Origin: Azadirachta indica
Lineage: Eukaryota > Streptophyta > Magnoliopsida > Sapindales > Meliaceae
Assembly (NCBI GenBank): GCA_022749755.1
Contig: CM040452.1
Coordinates: 14,774,350 to 14,838,349 of the forward strand
Length of the DNA: 64,000 nucleotides
Reading direction: 5' to 3'
The translations under genes and the position numbers were made by a program. Of this stretch, positions 14,129 through 27,500 are shown piece by piece (within the stretch, counting starts at the first letter, position 1; each line of letters opens with the position of its first letter). The notes below the pieces were generated by a model. It did not search any database, was not told the origin of the DNA, and saw only the letters and a program-made list of their open reading frames with translations.

Positions 14129-14580
14129 CAAAATTTCTATTAAATTTTCATTTTTTCCTTAAAAAATGACTTGACTACATAATTAATATCAATTCATCAT
14201 ATGTGTTCACTGTTATAAAATCATCCCATAATATTAAAACTGAATTAGTTAAATAAATCGTACTGTTATAAAAAACGAAATAGAAATCCCATAAATACTC
14301 TGAAAAAAAATGACTGAATAGAGAGTAAAGAACAAATATAGTGACAGATCTAAGATAAATATAATATATATGTTTTCTAAAATATCAAAAAATCGTATTT
14401 TTTATTATTTACTACTCTTTTTTAAAGTGCATGTTTGTATTGCGTAATAATAAAAATTATACTAAGAACTGGATCGTCTTTTGAATTTGCGTTAATAAAC
14501 TAAGCTGGATCGTCTTAATTTGATTATTTCTAAATTTATACACGATTTCCTTAATTAATGGCAATTGCATCGTCCAATTT
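13290..14580. other. Spacer between the two tandem hAT-like copies
   Basis: AT-rich sequence without a recognisable gene. It includes an (AAAT)n run near 13940-13965 and a poly-T tract of about 30 bases at 14094-14122. Open frames here are short and match nothing I know. Confidence 0.5.
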
Positions 14581-14703
14581 GATATTTGGGTATATGATTT
14601 TTTAATAAAACTAAAATGTTTTCTGGTAAACATGACTTGTTAGATATATAATACAGCTGTACTTTGAAAATGTAACATAAATAATGGCTATCGATTAGCC
14701 CAG

Positions 14704-16495
14704 TCAGTCCAAGTCCATCCATGCCGACTCATCGTCTTCCCCCATCATCACAGGGCCATCGCATACGATCCAATCATCCGTTGGGTCAATCTCTTCAGCT
14801 ATGACGTCACCATTCTTGCTGGGTTCAAAGTTCTGTAATTGCAGGTTATAATGGACAAATGCAAGGTCTTTCAGTAGTTTTTCTTCGATAGGATTCCTTC
14901 CTTGTGCTAGCAGCTTCTCAGCCACACTCCTCTTCAGTCCAAATCTTGAAGCACCGTCGCAGGTCTGGCTTACAACTTTAATGGAAAAATTTTGCAGCTC
15001 TGGACAGTGGTTTCCATAGGTTAACCACCATTCAGCTGCATGCAACCACATTTAATTTAATCATATATGTGGAACAAAAAATGAGAAAAATGAATTATAA
15101 TCATAGTTGTTGGTTCACTAGACTTAAATATTTACCTGGCGGAGTATTTCTGGATTCGAAAGCACTTCCTTTCTTAAAAGCGCCATTTGCTTCTTGGTAC
15201 TTTTTTAGCTGCTTAGATATTAGATGTTGAATTCTTTGGTCATCTATCATACGAACAGTACACGACAGTTGGCCGTTACTAACCTCTGCATCAGAATGAA
15301 ATTCTTCAGAGTAAAAGAAACTTGGATTCAGATAATAACCCATAACATGGAGATCACTGTGTAGATAAGTGTTCCATATTTCATCAATTGCATCCCAAAT
15401 TGGCATATACTGGGATTCGTCTTCTCTGAACTCTTCGTCTCTGATTGTCTCCTTTACTTGATCCATTGTCTCGTATATGTAACCTATTGTTGGTTTATCA
15501 GCCTTATTAATCAAAGAAAGAGCATTCACCAGTGGCATTGCAGCCTTTAAGACAATCATAGCTCCACCCCAGAATGACTGTTTCCGAATCAAATCAGCTA
15601 CCTTTTTTCCCTCCAACCTTGACGTCCAGACTGAATGTTTCCATTCAGGTGAGGCAAACGCTTCCTCTAAATTCTGTTTCAGTAGTACCATATTTTCTAA
15701 GGTTAAGAAAGGTGCAGCGGACTTGATCTTGGAAGGCTTGATGAGGTCTTGCCCTTGAGTATAAGACCTCAAAAGCTTTAAAACTGTCGCATGGCTGTAA
15801 ACGAACTTGGTAATAGTCTTGGCCTTGTCTAATGTTTCTTTGACGTGCACCATCTTCCCAATATTGTCTAACATTAGCCCTATGCAATGAGATGCACTCA
15901 CTGACCAGAACACTTTCTTGTGTCTTTCTTCAAATTGTTCACGGAAAGCTTCAGTCCAGCCAGTTGTAGATCCTGCAATAACTTGTACTACATTGTCTTC
16001 TCCAACCTCTTCAATCACTTGATCAAAGACTAACTGCAAGGCCTCATCATCACCGCCAAAATCTGAAACGTTAGACGATCGAAGGTAAACTTGACCTCGG
16101 GGACAATCGACTAGAATATTAACAAGGTTTCGACCATTTTCGTCTGTCCATTCATCCAACAGAATGCTGCAACCTGTTTTAGTCCATGAATTTTTAATTT
16201 CCTCTACATATTGCAGCATCTCTTGCAACACTTCTTCAAGAATCCATCCTTTTAGATGTTGACTATTCGGGATAGGATAATCTTCCTTACCTTTTCCGAG
16301 GGTGGCATTAATCATATTCTTGAAGCTTGGATAATGCGCAAACTCAAAATCAATTCCCATTTCATAAAAGAATCTTCCAATACACTTGTGGGATTCTCTT
16401 AGTGATGCATTCATTTCTTCTTCATCGCGAATGCCTGCAGTGGATTGAGAGCCATCACGATCAACAACATTCAAGGACATGTCACTTGCTGCCAT
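14704..16495 (-). CDS. hAT-transposase-derived protein lacking the BED finger
   Basis: Two exons, 16495-15136 and 15035-14704, joined by a GT-AG intron in phase 1, give 1692 bp (563 aa). The first exon carries the DUF659/RNase-H-like core: HKCIGRFFYEMGIDFEFAHY, CSILLDEWTDENGRNLVNIL, a VVQVIAGSTTGW block, and a FWSVSASHCIGLMLDNIGKM block. The second exon is the hATC dimerisation region (AEWWLTYGNHCPELQNFSIK to FVHYNLQLQNF). The BED zinc finger that heads the related gene at 39306 is absent: only the first 14 residues match before the copies diverge, and they rejoin at the KCIGRFF segment. The usual TDNA aspartate is replaced (AGST) and the hATC glutamate motif is lost, so DNA cleavage is unlikely. 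The ORF is intact, which suggests either a retained domesticated function or recent origin; expression is unknown. Confidence 0.8.
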
Positions 16496-17275
16496 TACTG
16501 AAAAGCGAAAAAGAATTAATTAAGCTTGAGAATTCCAAATATACTTTCAAGTGTTTCTGGCTGGTCAATTAATTAGCCTAGTAAATCTCACAGCAACAGC
16601 AATCAATAGACAACAATTAATGGAAATAAATTCTTAAAGTACTTGTAATGTCAATTGAAACTCATGAAACTGTTTTAGATTTTAATTTGCCAACAAAAAA
16701 GCCTGAACAATTAATTATTAATTCCACAAAAATTTTTGTTCTCTGACAGGAAAATTGACCACGGAATTCAAAGAAACCAGGCCACAGCATCATTTACTTC
16801 AAAGAGAAATAGTAAGTGAAAAGATACATATTTTGAATGTGAAGTAGAATCAATGAAAGAAAGAACATAAGAGCATAACCACAAACATTAGTTAAAATTG
16901 AAAGTATTAATAATAGTACAATTAAAAATATGAATTATTAATTCTTGATATGATATTTTAAGAAACATATTCATATAAGTAACAAATAAATTTTTATTCA
17001 AATAATAAATTGTATATAATTTATTAAAAATGAATATTATTGAAATAAAAATAAGTTACAATTGCATATCTAATCTTAATAATCACCTTCAATGTTATTG
17101 TATTAGAGATGCAGAATTTTGACTGGAGGACTGTAAATATCAATGAGGACCCAATATTCCAAAAACTCAACACTCTATCGACAAAATTTATTTACAAAAA
17201 ATTAGCAGAGGTCTAAAATTAAGTAAAGAAGTAAAAATAAACAACAAGCAGATATTCTTACACTATACTTTCTTT

Positions 17276-17381
17276 ACCTTAAAAGAGTAGAAGATTTAGC
17301 TAGTCGAAAAATGGTGTGAGATATAACACATTTTTTTTCACCTTAAAAGAGAAGGAGATTTAGCTAGTCGAGAAATGGCGG
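17276..17381. repeat. Imperfect 40 bp direct repeat, two copies
   Basis: The copies begin at about 17276 and 17340, 64-65 bp apart, and share ACCTTAAAAGAG followed by GATTTAGCTAGTCGA and AAATGG. They differ at a few positions. A shorter echo (TCGAGAAATGGCGCATAAG) lies at 18299. The function is not evident. Confidence 0.7.
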
Positions 17382-18527
17382 CGGAGATACAACAGGACAT
17401 AGATAATTTATATATAGAAAACATATAACCTAAATTTATAAAACAATTTTTTATACTTTCACCCCTAACTTTAAAATATTCATATTTGCATGTCATTGAT
17501 GTATAAATATTATTAACCTGGCATCTTCATGTTTATTATTTAGATATTTTGACTCCTCTTAAATTTTCAATTCTACCCTACCTTTACAAAAAGATGACTA
17601 TTTATTTAAAGTATATAATGTGTTCCTACTCTTTTCAAGAGAAAAAGGTTATAGAATGTTTGTTTTAAAAGTAAACAAATGGGAATAAAACTTAAATTTG
17701 AATCTCGGTTCCATGTTAAGAGATCTTATAAGTGAACTAACTAATATGCACAAAAAGATGACATAGTTTCTATCCAACAATTATGAATACAGACTGAGCC
17801 AGTATGAAAAGCTAATTAATCATATACTAGTTCAACAGTAATAAAATTACAAATAACTCAATCTTTTTCTCTCGAGGTTTAGTGATTCACATCAAGATAA
17901 AATGAGGAAAGAAAGTAAGAAAAATATGAGAATAAATTAAAAAATTATAAGATTGATATGTTTGCCTAAACCTTTAGTAAGATGGCAAAAATCTTTGCTT
18001 GTTTAAGCAAGGATTAAGTTTAAAATTATATTTCTTTTTTTTTTTATGGGCAGGGTCGAGATGAAAAATATTCTCGTATATTTTTACAATGGGAAAAGGA
18101 ATTGGAATTGGACTTCTTGTCTAATATATCCTCGTTTTTACTTGATTTTTTATCTTTTAAAATAATTATATGTGACTCCTTATTATTTATAAAATAATAA
18201 GTTTTTTTTGTTATTCATTGAGAATTTTGGCTCAATAGCATATATTGGTGATAATCTATATATATAATAAAAAATTAAAAGTTCTAACATAAGTTTTTTC
18301 GAGAAATGGCGCATAAGATTTAAGATTAGTTTAAAGTTATAATAGAAGAATAAAAGGCAAGTATTCTAATTAACACATTAACTCATTATTAGTTTCAAGA
18401 GACTTAGATGTTGTGCTAGCAAAAAGGTAGTTTTCAATGAAAGGTGACATATTGCTCCAATTATTTTAAGATGACGGCATATAGAAGACTCGTTTACAAA
18501 AATGATAACTAAAATCATTCCCACCCC

Positions 18528-18529
<2 letters not shown>

Positions 18530-18566
<37 letters not shown>
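18530..18566. repeat. ATT microsatellite
   Basis: About twelve ATT units in intergenic DNA. It also produces a poly-isoleucine artefact in the reverse reading frames. Confidence 0.9.
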
Positions 18567-20572
18567 GTAGGATTTGAATGTACTGGATATTATCTTCTTC
18601 CTTGAAGTTATCTTATAAGTTAAAATATAGGATAACACAATAGTCTTTCTATCCAATATAAGTAAGTTTACGTATCAAATGTAGGAAATTTGATGATGCC
18701 TATACATAAATATAATATTTTGACCAGTATTTTGAGCACTTTTTTAGAAAATGTTCTGCACACCACCGATTGGTTATCATGAAATCGAGCTGAGTCAGCT
18801 AAACTTCAGAATATGACTATTTCTTTTTGTAGTCTATAGTTTCCAGTATTGGTATTAAGATTCTTTAACCACTATTTCTTTTTATTTTATTTTTTTATGA
18901 ATATTGAATATAATTCATACATTGTAAAGGTATTTGTTAGAATATTATTTATAACTTATATATTTACATATAATTATATTTAAGATTCATGCGAATTTTA
19001 GATAAAAAGATAAATATTACCTGATTTATAAAATAAAATATTTTATAAATACTTATTTTTATTTAAAAGTTGTCACCCACTTATAATTGATCAACAATGG
19101 CTCTAAATTAAATATTATATAATATAATTATCAAATATATTAAAAAATATGTCCATTCATACGTTTCTTGTCACTATGAAAGAAATTAAAAAAAAAAAAA
19201 TGGGGGACACATAATTCAAAGAAATTATTCTTTCTTAGTAATAATGGAAAGCTTGAAAATATGAATAAAAATGTATGAAATTTGAAACGAGCAGCATATG
19301 GTAATGGTTCATTTGTTTCCTAAATCATTCAGCAAGAAAAGGGCCCTCCTCAATGGTCCTGAACGTTAACCCAAACAAAGACATATTTGTTTGCCTGAAT
19401 CAATAATGAATGAAGATTTTAGCTAAACCACCATTCCATAAGCAAAGCATAACCATCAGTATCAGTTCAATTCAATGCTTACAAATTAAAATTAATTAAA
19501 GATTTATTTAATTACCCACCACCCATTCGTCACATATCCTTATTTTATTTTAATTTAATTGCCTGCTCGCTTCTTCCATGAGCTGCGTGAATGGAATGCT
19601 TTCAAACGAATTTCCTCCTCTCATCATTTACCACTACATATACATATCTAATTAATTAATTCGTCTTATTCTTAATGATGATTTATTTTATTTTACCCAT
19701 TACTGGAATACCTGTCATTATCAATTAATTTATAATTGATTTTAATTTGTTCTGAAAGTTGAAATGAATGAGAAAAGCCACAGTTAAATAATTGAATATA
19801 TAAATTTAATTAAGCAAGTTGCCTATAATTTATTGTTCAGCTGCTCTAACAATCTTAGTATATAAAAATAATAATAATAATAAAATGCCAAAATGCAGCA
19901 AATTGTTCATGCATCTGTCCTTATCTAATTGATGCATCTGCTTGCTACGGAATGGAATCTCAATCGTCCAGTTGAGGCAATATTCCTTGCATGTTTTCAT
20001 ATTCATTACATATATGTAATAGCATCAATTGTTACGCATACATAGTTTTTATAATTTTGTTAATTAGTTGGCAAATTAATTAATAAAATCAATTAGAACG
20101 GGATGATGCTGATGGATAGATGGATGGATGGAGACAGTCACCGGACAATGAGATGGGGTCCCCTCGTGCCTTCCAAAACCATCAAATTGTGAAGAGAGAT
20201 AGCTGAGGCTCCACAAGTTAGTATGTTTGTTTGTTGGTAATACAAACTCACTTTCTTGTAGCTGTATTTTGTTTGCTATTCAATTCACCCAGTCACTACT
20301 GTACACGTACATACATACTTTTCGTGGAGATATCATCATCCCTCCTCTCTATTTCTATTTCTAACCAAACTTGTATTATGTATTGTAATTGGAAAAGAGA
20401 ACTGATTACGTTGTATATATCACTACTCTTTTGCTTTTTCTTTTTCTTTTTTTTTTTTTAATTACCATTACACCTAAATAATTTTCAAAGAATTGATATC
20501 GATGGATGGATGTGTATAATTGTAAAAAAAAAAAATGAACCTACACATCTTAATTATATGGTCATACAATGG

Positions 20573-20740
20573 TTTTTTTTTTTTTTTTTTTTGTTTTTAA
20601 GAGTATTCAATAAATTTTTGTTTATGGGTATTGAATCTCGTACCAAGATACCAACTCTTTGTTATTAAATACAGGTAACATGCTTTCTAGCAGTTCATGT
20701 TACTAATGTGCATTGCTTAAATGACAAATTGCATAAATAT
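20573..20740 (-). mobile_element. Probable tRNA-derived SINE
   Basis: On the minus strand the sequence contains a box-B-like GGTACGAGATTCAATACCC near 20630-20648, preceded by a possible weak box-A-like stretch, and it ends in an A-rich tail (plus-strand T run at 20573-20592). The order promoter boxes, short body, poly-A fits a plant SINE. The 5' end and target-site duplication are not clear to me. Confidence 0.35.
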
Positions 20741-21790
20741 ATATTATTGTGTAATCAATTAAATTAATTAGATTATAATCTAATTAATCAATATATAAAA
20801 TTGCGGCGGGTAGCTGCTGCCTAGGAGATTACACCAAGAGACACAAACCCATGAATTGGTGATAATGGAGACAATAAAATGTTGGTAAAAATAAATAATA
20901 AACAAGTAAAGAACCTTGGGAATAAATTAAAATTTTTTTTTTCATTTTTGAAAAGAAAAAGGAGGTGGGGGGTTTTATGCTGATCAAAACGATCAAAGTC
21001 TTTAACAAGTTGTACCATAATTGAGGTTAGAGAAATCAAAGGCCAGGCCCTACTTCCTTATCTCTTTAATCATCACTTTTCTATTCTTTAATAATCCAAA
21101 TTTACTATTTTATTTTATTTTATTAATTCGTTCCAATTTCTTCATCTGCGGATCTGCCGTCTATGGCGCCAATGTAATTAATGGTGAAATCTCTTATGCA
21201 ACTTATTATCAATTAAAACTACCATATATTAAAAATTATAGAAATATTTATTTTCAATATTAGTATTTTACACGCAACAACTAATAATTTTATTTCAATA
21301 ATTATATTTTGTATTCTTTTAAATATTAAAATAAAAATACCGAAACCTCTATAACTCCATGTAGGGGCCAAAATCCTCCTCCGCCATAAACTTTAGTTGT
21401 TTGAATTCCTCTTTTCTATAGTATTTTAAAAAATTTTATAAATTGAATTATTTATCACCTGTAATTTTAAATAAGCATGTAATTTACTTTATTATATTGT
21501 TTTTTTTTAATTGAATTATGAGAAATGTTAGTAGTTAGAATCTTAATCCAATTTAGGAAAGAAAAATTATTATTGTAATCAGAAATAATGGTGTGGGTTC
21601 AATACTCCATAACCATAAGCGGAGCTTAATCATTAATAATCAATAAAGCGAATGACGTCACCAAACCCCGTATGACTAATTCCCGCTTTTTCTCTTTTTA
21701 CGTTTTGAACAATAGCGAAGCAAAGAAATCTTATCAAGTTGACCTTCCCATTGGTACGTGCACTACACGCACCTAGAGAACGCGTGCCTA
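20741..21790. other. Intergenic and promoter region upstream of the MYB-CC gene
   Basis: AT-rich, with no coding signal. Towards the gene it becomes less AT-rich and holds a perfect TGACGTCA palindrome at 21653-21660. That is the core site bound by TGA/CRE-type bZIP factors, about 140 bp or more upstream of the likely transcription start. Confidence 0.45.
21653..21660. promoter_or_regulatory. TGACGTCA bZIP-type palindrome
   Basis: This is a perfect eight-base palindrome of the CRE/TGA class in the promoter region of the MYB-CC gene. Position and sequence fit a bZIP site; actual binding is inferred. Confidence 0.4.
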
Positions 21791-22095
21791 CGGCATCAAT
21801 CATTCACTCCAACGTCATCTCTCTCCGTTATTAGCACTTGCTGTAGTAAGTCGTTGCGCAGCCAGAATCATAATCTCTAAGGTTGTTGCATTTATCTTGT
21901 ACTTGCCAAACTTATAAAATAAAACAACTGGAGCAAAAGCTGGTGATTTTTCGTGTAAGATTTCGAATCTATTTCTAGCTTGTAATTAGTGCAAGTTTCA
22001 AAGCATTTTCTTTTATTTTGACGTTGAATCGTTCACTAAGACGACGACATTTTCTCCGCTGAAACTCCACTGGAAGATCTCTCGTCTCATCTCAG

Positions 22096-24568
22096 GTTTC
22101 TTTCCTTTTCTTTTGTTTATATGTTTTAAGTGAGTGGTTTTTACGTTTGACTTCATATTTTTCTCAGATACGGCTTCGGGTTTTTGCAAATTCGGCCTTT
22201 TTTTCTTTTTTTGGTTCCAAAATTGTTTCCATGTGGGTAAACGTTTGCAATTCGAATTTTTGTAAAACCTTTTACAATTTTGTCTGGCAAAACTTTTATT
22301 TTGAGGTTTTATTTATGCTGAGGCAGAGTAACACAGGTACTTGCCATGTTTAATTGATGACACTATCAGTCTCTCTTCATGTTTTTTTCTCTATTGGTGG
22401 TGATGCTGGGAGAGGAAGGGATAGATTTATGTGACGGTTATAATCCTCTTACCTTTATTTTCTGGAGACACTGGTGATTGCTGTCTAAAGTAAACTTAAT
22501 TATTCTATTACTGTCAATTTATTTATTTAAGTTTTAAAAAAGTAATCGTTTCTTTGTGTTATGTGTGTGATTTAGGTGGATTATGGGTGTTTTTGTGCTT
22601 GATTCGTGTTTTAAAGTATAGGAATACTTTGGCATAAGCCTTGTTTGAAGTATTATGGCAGCTGGGATTACTGTGTTTTGTCTTAAATTCGGTGATAGTG
22701 TTAAATTTTCAAAGGTAACAACATATCAGTGTTTGATGACTTTAGAAATTGTGTGACATAACATTTTCTCAAATTGCTTTAGAAGGGACATTTGAGAATT
22801 TCTCCTACCCAGTGTTAAAAGAAAAAAAAAGAAAAAGAATGGATGGTTTGGGTGAACCAACTATTCAAAGTGATAAAGGAGGGGTTTTGTGGGCTGAGTA
22901 TTGAGCTTATGGGTGAGTACTCAATCCCTTATAGTTTCTCCACTTTAATGCTTAAATGGCTTCAGTTATGGTGACTGCTGATGGTATAGTTATCTTCTCT
23001 AATTTTTTTCAATGCACCCAACAAAATCTGACATCTGACAGAGTAAGGACTCTTGGGATAGTGATCTGGAAGTATCAAATGTCTTATGGATATAATTACG
23101 AGATCACTCTTCTAAGCATGCCGTATAGCAGAATAGTGGAACTAAATTTTCTTCTCTTAGTTTTTGTTTTCATGCAAGATTTCTTTATGAATATACCAAA
23201 TGCATTTTTGCTGAAATCAGCAAGCCTCATGGCATTATGTTTTTTCTAACAATAGCTGTTTTATTTAACCTGGTTTGAGTTATGGGATACTGCAGTTTCT
23301 GTTAAGAGAGGTGGTTCATAATTCTGTTATTGGCAAATGGAGGGAGATGACCTGTCTGCCAGGTTGGAGAGAATCAGTTGGGATTTTCCAGCTCATCAAA
23401 ACAGAATATATAAACTGAAGTTTGCTGCTTAGAAGCAAGAAATTTACATTCTGATTTGGAGAGAGGAAGGAATGATACTTGTTTCTTAATCCTCTATATA
23501 GAGTGATATCTTTGTACTATGTTTCAAGTGATAAAAGATCTTTAGTTGGCTGGTGTTTCCTGTGGGTGTAGGCACCATCGCTGGACCATGTAAATTGCTT
23601 TCTTGCCTATGTTTCATTAGTTTTCTAAATTCATTCAGCTTTAATTTTTTTGTCATCTTATTTGATTTCGTTAAGCAATCTGTCCTGATCTTGGTTCATC
23701 AAGCTTGTGAATTGCATAACGGTGTCCTGCAGAAGCTTTTTGCAGTTGGAGGGCTTTTAATATGGCTGCTGGGAAGGGCTTCTGCTTTGTTTTTGCAATT
23801 GGGGAACTACATTTTGTTAGGGGAACCTTTGCTTGTAGCTTTTTGACTTTGTAGCTTAGGAAAATTCAAATCAAATGCTTTTCAAATTGTTTGCTGTCAG
23901 GTTTTTTGCTCCATTAATTAATTGGTTGGTTATTTATCAGATAATTAGTGGGTGTGTTGGATGGTTTTGCTTGGCCAGAAAACCTAGTTTTTCTCTTGTG
24001 TGGTATATCAAGGGCTAGGTTGATGTTATTTTTATATGAATTTCATAATGTTCTGTGATGCCACCACACTGATCACATAATGACTGGTCTGGTTTACAGG
24101 GACAAAGAAGATGATTTGCTCAATAACTTTTTATGCCGATCTGATTATGTAGTTCCAACAGTCTCCAAGACAGTGGGTTTTCCCTCCACTATTGAATCAA
24201 GCAGATGACTGATTGAGGGTTATTGTTTCTGAATGCATGAAAGTCATGGTAATATTCATTTATTTGGAACGAACAATTGCCGAAGGATGGCTTTGTTGTT
24301 GAAATGTGACACTTTGTTGCTGATCCATGAAAGAAAGAAAAGTTCTCTTTCATGGACATGAAGATTGTATTTGAGGCATTCGTTTCTTCTGAACTTAATG
24401 AAAACTTAAAGTTCTGATGGATGTATCTTTGTTACGAACCTGAAAGACTAAAATCCTTTCTACTCAACTCACTGAAACCTTAAATTCTGATCCATATATC
24501 GCAACTTCACTTTTAGAAATTTCATTTTGAAGATCTTCTGCAAAAAAGTGGAATTTTGCATTTTTCAG
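22096..24568 (+). other. Long leader intron of the MYB-CC gene
   Basis: A pyrimidine-rich leader ends in CTCATCTCAG|GT at 22095/22096. A good acceptor (TTTTTCAG) ends at 24568, six bases before the ATG. The ~2.5 kb between has no conserved coding frame and is T-rich, as expected of a plant intron. More than one intron could be present. The open frames inside it have no recognisable domains. Confidence 0.5.
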
Positions 24569-24574
24569 GATTGA

Positions 24575-27500
24575 ATGTCATCTAAGACCATGAATCATCA
24601 TAGTATCATTTCCGTAACACAAAGTGAGTCTAACAAAGGAGTCTCACAGTCCTGTTGCACTGCCTTATCCTCTATTCATAATTTTTGTGTTGAAAGAGTC
24701 GAACATTGTCCATCTACTGGTGAATGTTCCTCTCCACATCCATCACCTTTCATACAGAAAGAATCTCTAAATTCTCCTAATCATATGCAAGTATCTACGG
24801 TCCTACCCCAAAAGAATTGTTTAATAGCTAGACCAGACAGCCCTATGTCTCTAGGTTCTCATCTTCAACATTCAAGGGGCACATTTTCACGCTCTTCTTG
24901 TTTTTGTACCAGTTTATACCTATCATCTTCATCAAGCTCTGAAACCCATCGGCAACTTGGGAATTTGCCATTTCTTCCACATCCTCCCTCATACAACCAG
25001 TCTGTTTCTGCAGTTGACTCAACAAAATCTCCGTTGCTTTTCAGTGAGGATGTAGGGAATCCATATGAGGAGGAGCATCCTGAATCTCTTATGAAAGACT
25101 TTCTTATTTTGCCTGGAGATGCTTCTAATGGTAGCTTCCATGGTGTAACGTGCATGGGTGATGGTTTTAATGAGCAATTGGAGCTGCAGTTTTTGTCTGA
25201 TGAACTTGACATAGCCATAAATGACCATGGAGAGAATCCCCGACTTGATGTAAGTACATTGTAGCCATTACCAATTACATTATGATAACAAATGATCTGC
25301 TGGTAATGTTTTGTTATAGAAAATCGGAGTTTAAGGATGGCAACATCATGTTGGATAGCCCACAACTGGGTCAATCAGACTCTTTAACTGTTCCTAGTGC
25401 TTATGCATCTCTTGAAATATGCAGAAGAATGAGATAAATTAGACATGATCTTTTTTCTTTTACAAATTTTGTGTTGGACAGAAGAGGAGGGAGGAAATAA
25501 CCAGTAATTTTTTATTATTTTGCTTGTGCACATGCCTACATGGGCACTGCTGCATATTTACTGATATGTTGCTTTGCATGCTGATTTTTGTCTAGGAAAT
25601 ATATGAAGCGCCCCAATCTTCATTAAAACCAATCTTAGGATTGACCTGCAATCAGAACTATGTCCCTTCGGCACCACCAGTTGATGCTGTTTCAAGCCAC
25701 CCTTCTCCTGGGCCAGCTAGTTCTCACAAGCCAAGAATGAGATGGACCCCTGAGCTCCATGAGTGTTTTGTAGAGGCTGTCAACAAGCTTGATGGGGCCG
25801 AGAGTAAGATAACTTTTCTAACTAATAGCAAGTTGTGGTTATCAATTTTTCTGTTGAGAGACAAGTGTCATAAAGCCCATAACAGTGCAAAAATTATAGT
25901 TTTGACGGTTGTCTAAACAGAGAACACTCATTACTTCACTTTGACATGCAGAGGCTACTCCGAAAGGTGTTTTGAAGCTTATGAATGTAGAAGGTTTGAC
26001 CATTTATCATGTGAAAAGCCATTTACAGGTAACTGATTGGTTTTATTGGTGAATCAAGTATAAAATAATTTAGCTGTTGGCTGCTTGAGCCTAAGCCTTG
26101 ATTTATGTGAATTCTGCAGAAATACCGAATTGCTAAATATATGCCAGAGAAAAAAGAAGGTAATGAACACATAATGAAAGAGAAGTGATGCTTACAAGTA
26201 TCATATGTCATCATTATCAGTGTTTGTCTACTACTTCAGATCAGTGTCACTGCAAATGTTAGCTTCTCAGTTATTCAATTTTGGCAACTTCTGCTGTTAT
26301 TTTACCTGTGCAATCTGTTTCATTGTTTTTCTATTTTGACTATGTGACAATCATATTTATTTTTGGTTTCTTGTATTAGTTACTTTAGCAATATGCACCA
26401 ACTTTGCATTTCCTAACTATTTTTCACTGTTTATGTTGTCCATATTTTATTAAACATGTCTACATCATTTCTACAAATGTACAGTAGTATTAGTGGAATT
26501 AATTTAAGAATGTTCATTTTCTTTATTTTGTAATTTTTCCAAATTAATTACCATTGGTGTTTTTAGTCTCTTATAGTTATGAATTATGAGCTTTAGTTAT
26601 AGCTTCCATATAAGGTAGCCATTTGAAAGTTTCTTTATTGTTGGTGGTTCATTCATTCTTATTTTCATATTCACAATTGTCACATACATTTGGTGGGCAT
26701 TCTATTCCCGTGTGAACTTGGTTTGTAAGTTGTAGTTGCTTATTAGAAGTGGTAGAAATATCGAGTTTACACAATAAATCATAATATTTGATGATGCTTT
26801 GCATGAAGTCTCGCAATCAAATCCTAGAACAAACATGACTTTGAGAGGTGAGGCAGGTTCTGTGGGGTTTGAGTTCACCTAGCAATGAGATAAGTCGATG
26901 AATAATTTGGTAAAAGAGAACTGTGACGAGACTCCAAATTCTGTGGGAGTTCAGAGAATATTCAAGTGGTCAAAAGAACCAGTTTCTGCACATGTTGAGA
27001 CCAAGGATGCAGCAACATATTCTCAGTATTTGGTACCCTAGGATTTAGAGAGCAATACGTTGTCAGTATTTGGTAAATAAGATTTGCCCTCGTTCTCACT
27101 CTGCATGCTAGTGTGCTTGGGCACACTTGCACTTGGCTGTGTGCAACTGTACTGCAGATTTTTCTAACAGAAGAATATAAACAATCACTGCATTGAGACA
27201 GACCCATGTATCCATCTCCTGCATATTATTCTCCAATAGTTGAGCGAAGTTTTTTGTATCTAGCGCCTTTGAGATGGTATTAATTTCCTAGCAGTGTTGT
27301 CTGTGGTACACTGAAGTTGATTACCACTAATAATTATTCAGATCTCAATTGTTGCATGGTCTTGGTTGTGATCGTTGAAGAATGTTAGCTTGTCATATAT
27401 ATGTCATATGGCAACATTGTCCTTCCCAAACATTATCTTTGGCATGCTTTTGTTGGCATAATTTTTAACCTCACTGTGATATCCTTGTTGATCACTGGCA

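Larger units (their letters stand above)
16640..20560. other. Long AT-rich intergenic stretch
   Basis: No coding region is supported in almost 4 kb. It contains an imperfect 40 bp direct repeat at 17276 and 17340, an (ATT)n microsatellite at 18530-18566, and scattered phrases resembling tRNA-type or TE internal sequence around 17690-17760 that are too decayed to assign. The part near 20100-20450 has no gene signal either. Confidence 0.5.

Noticed and set aside
22147..23846. Several plus-strand open frames of 60-100 codons before the MYB-CC gene
   Set aside because: They are Phe/Leu/Ser-rich translations of T-rich intron sequence inside the leader intron and carry no conserved motif.
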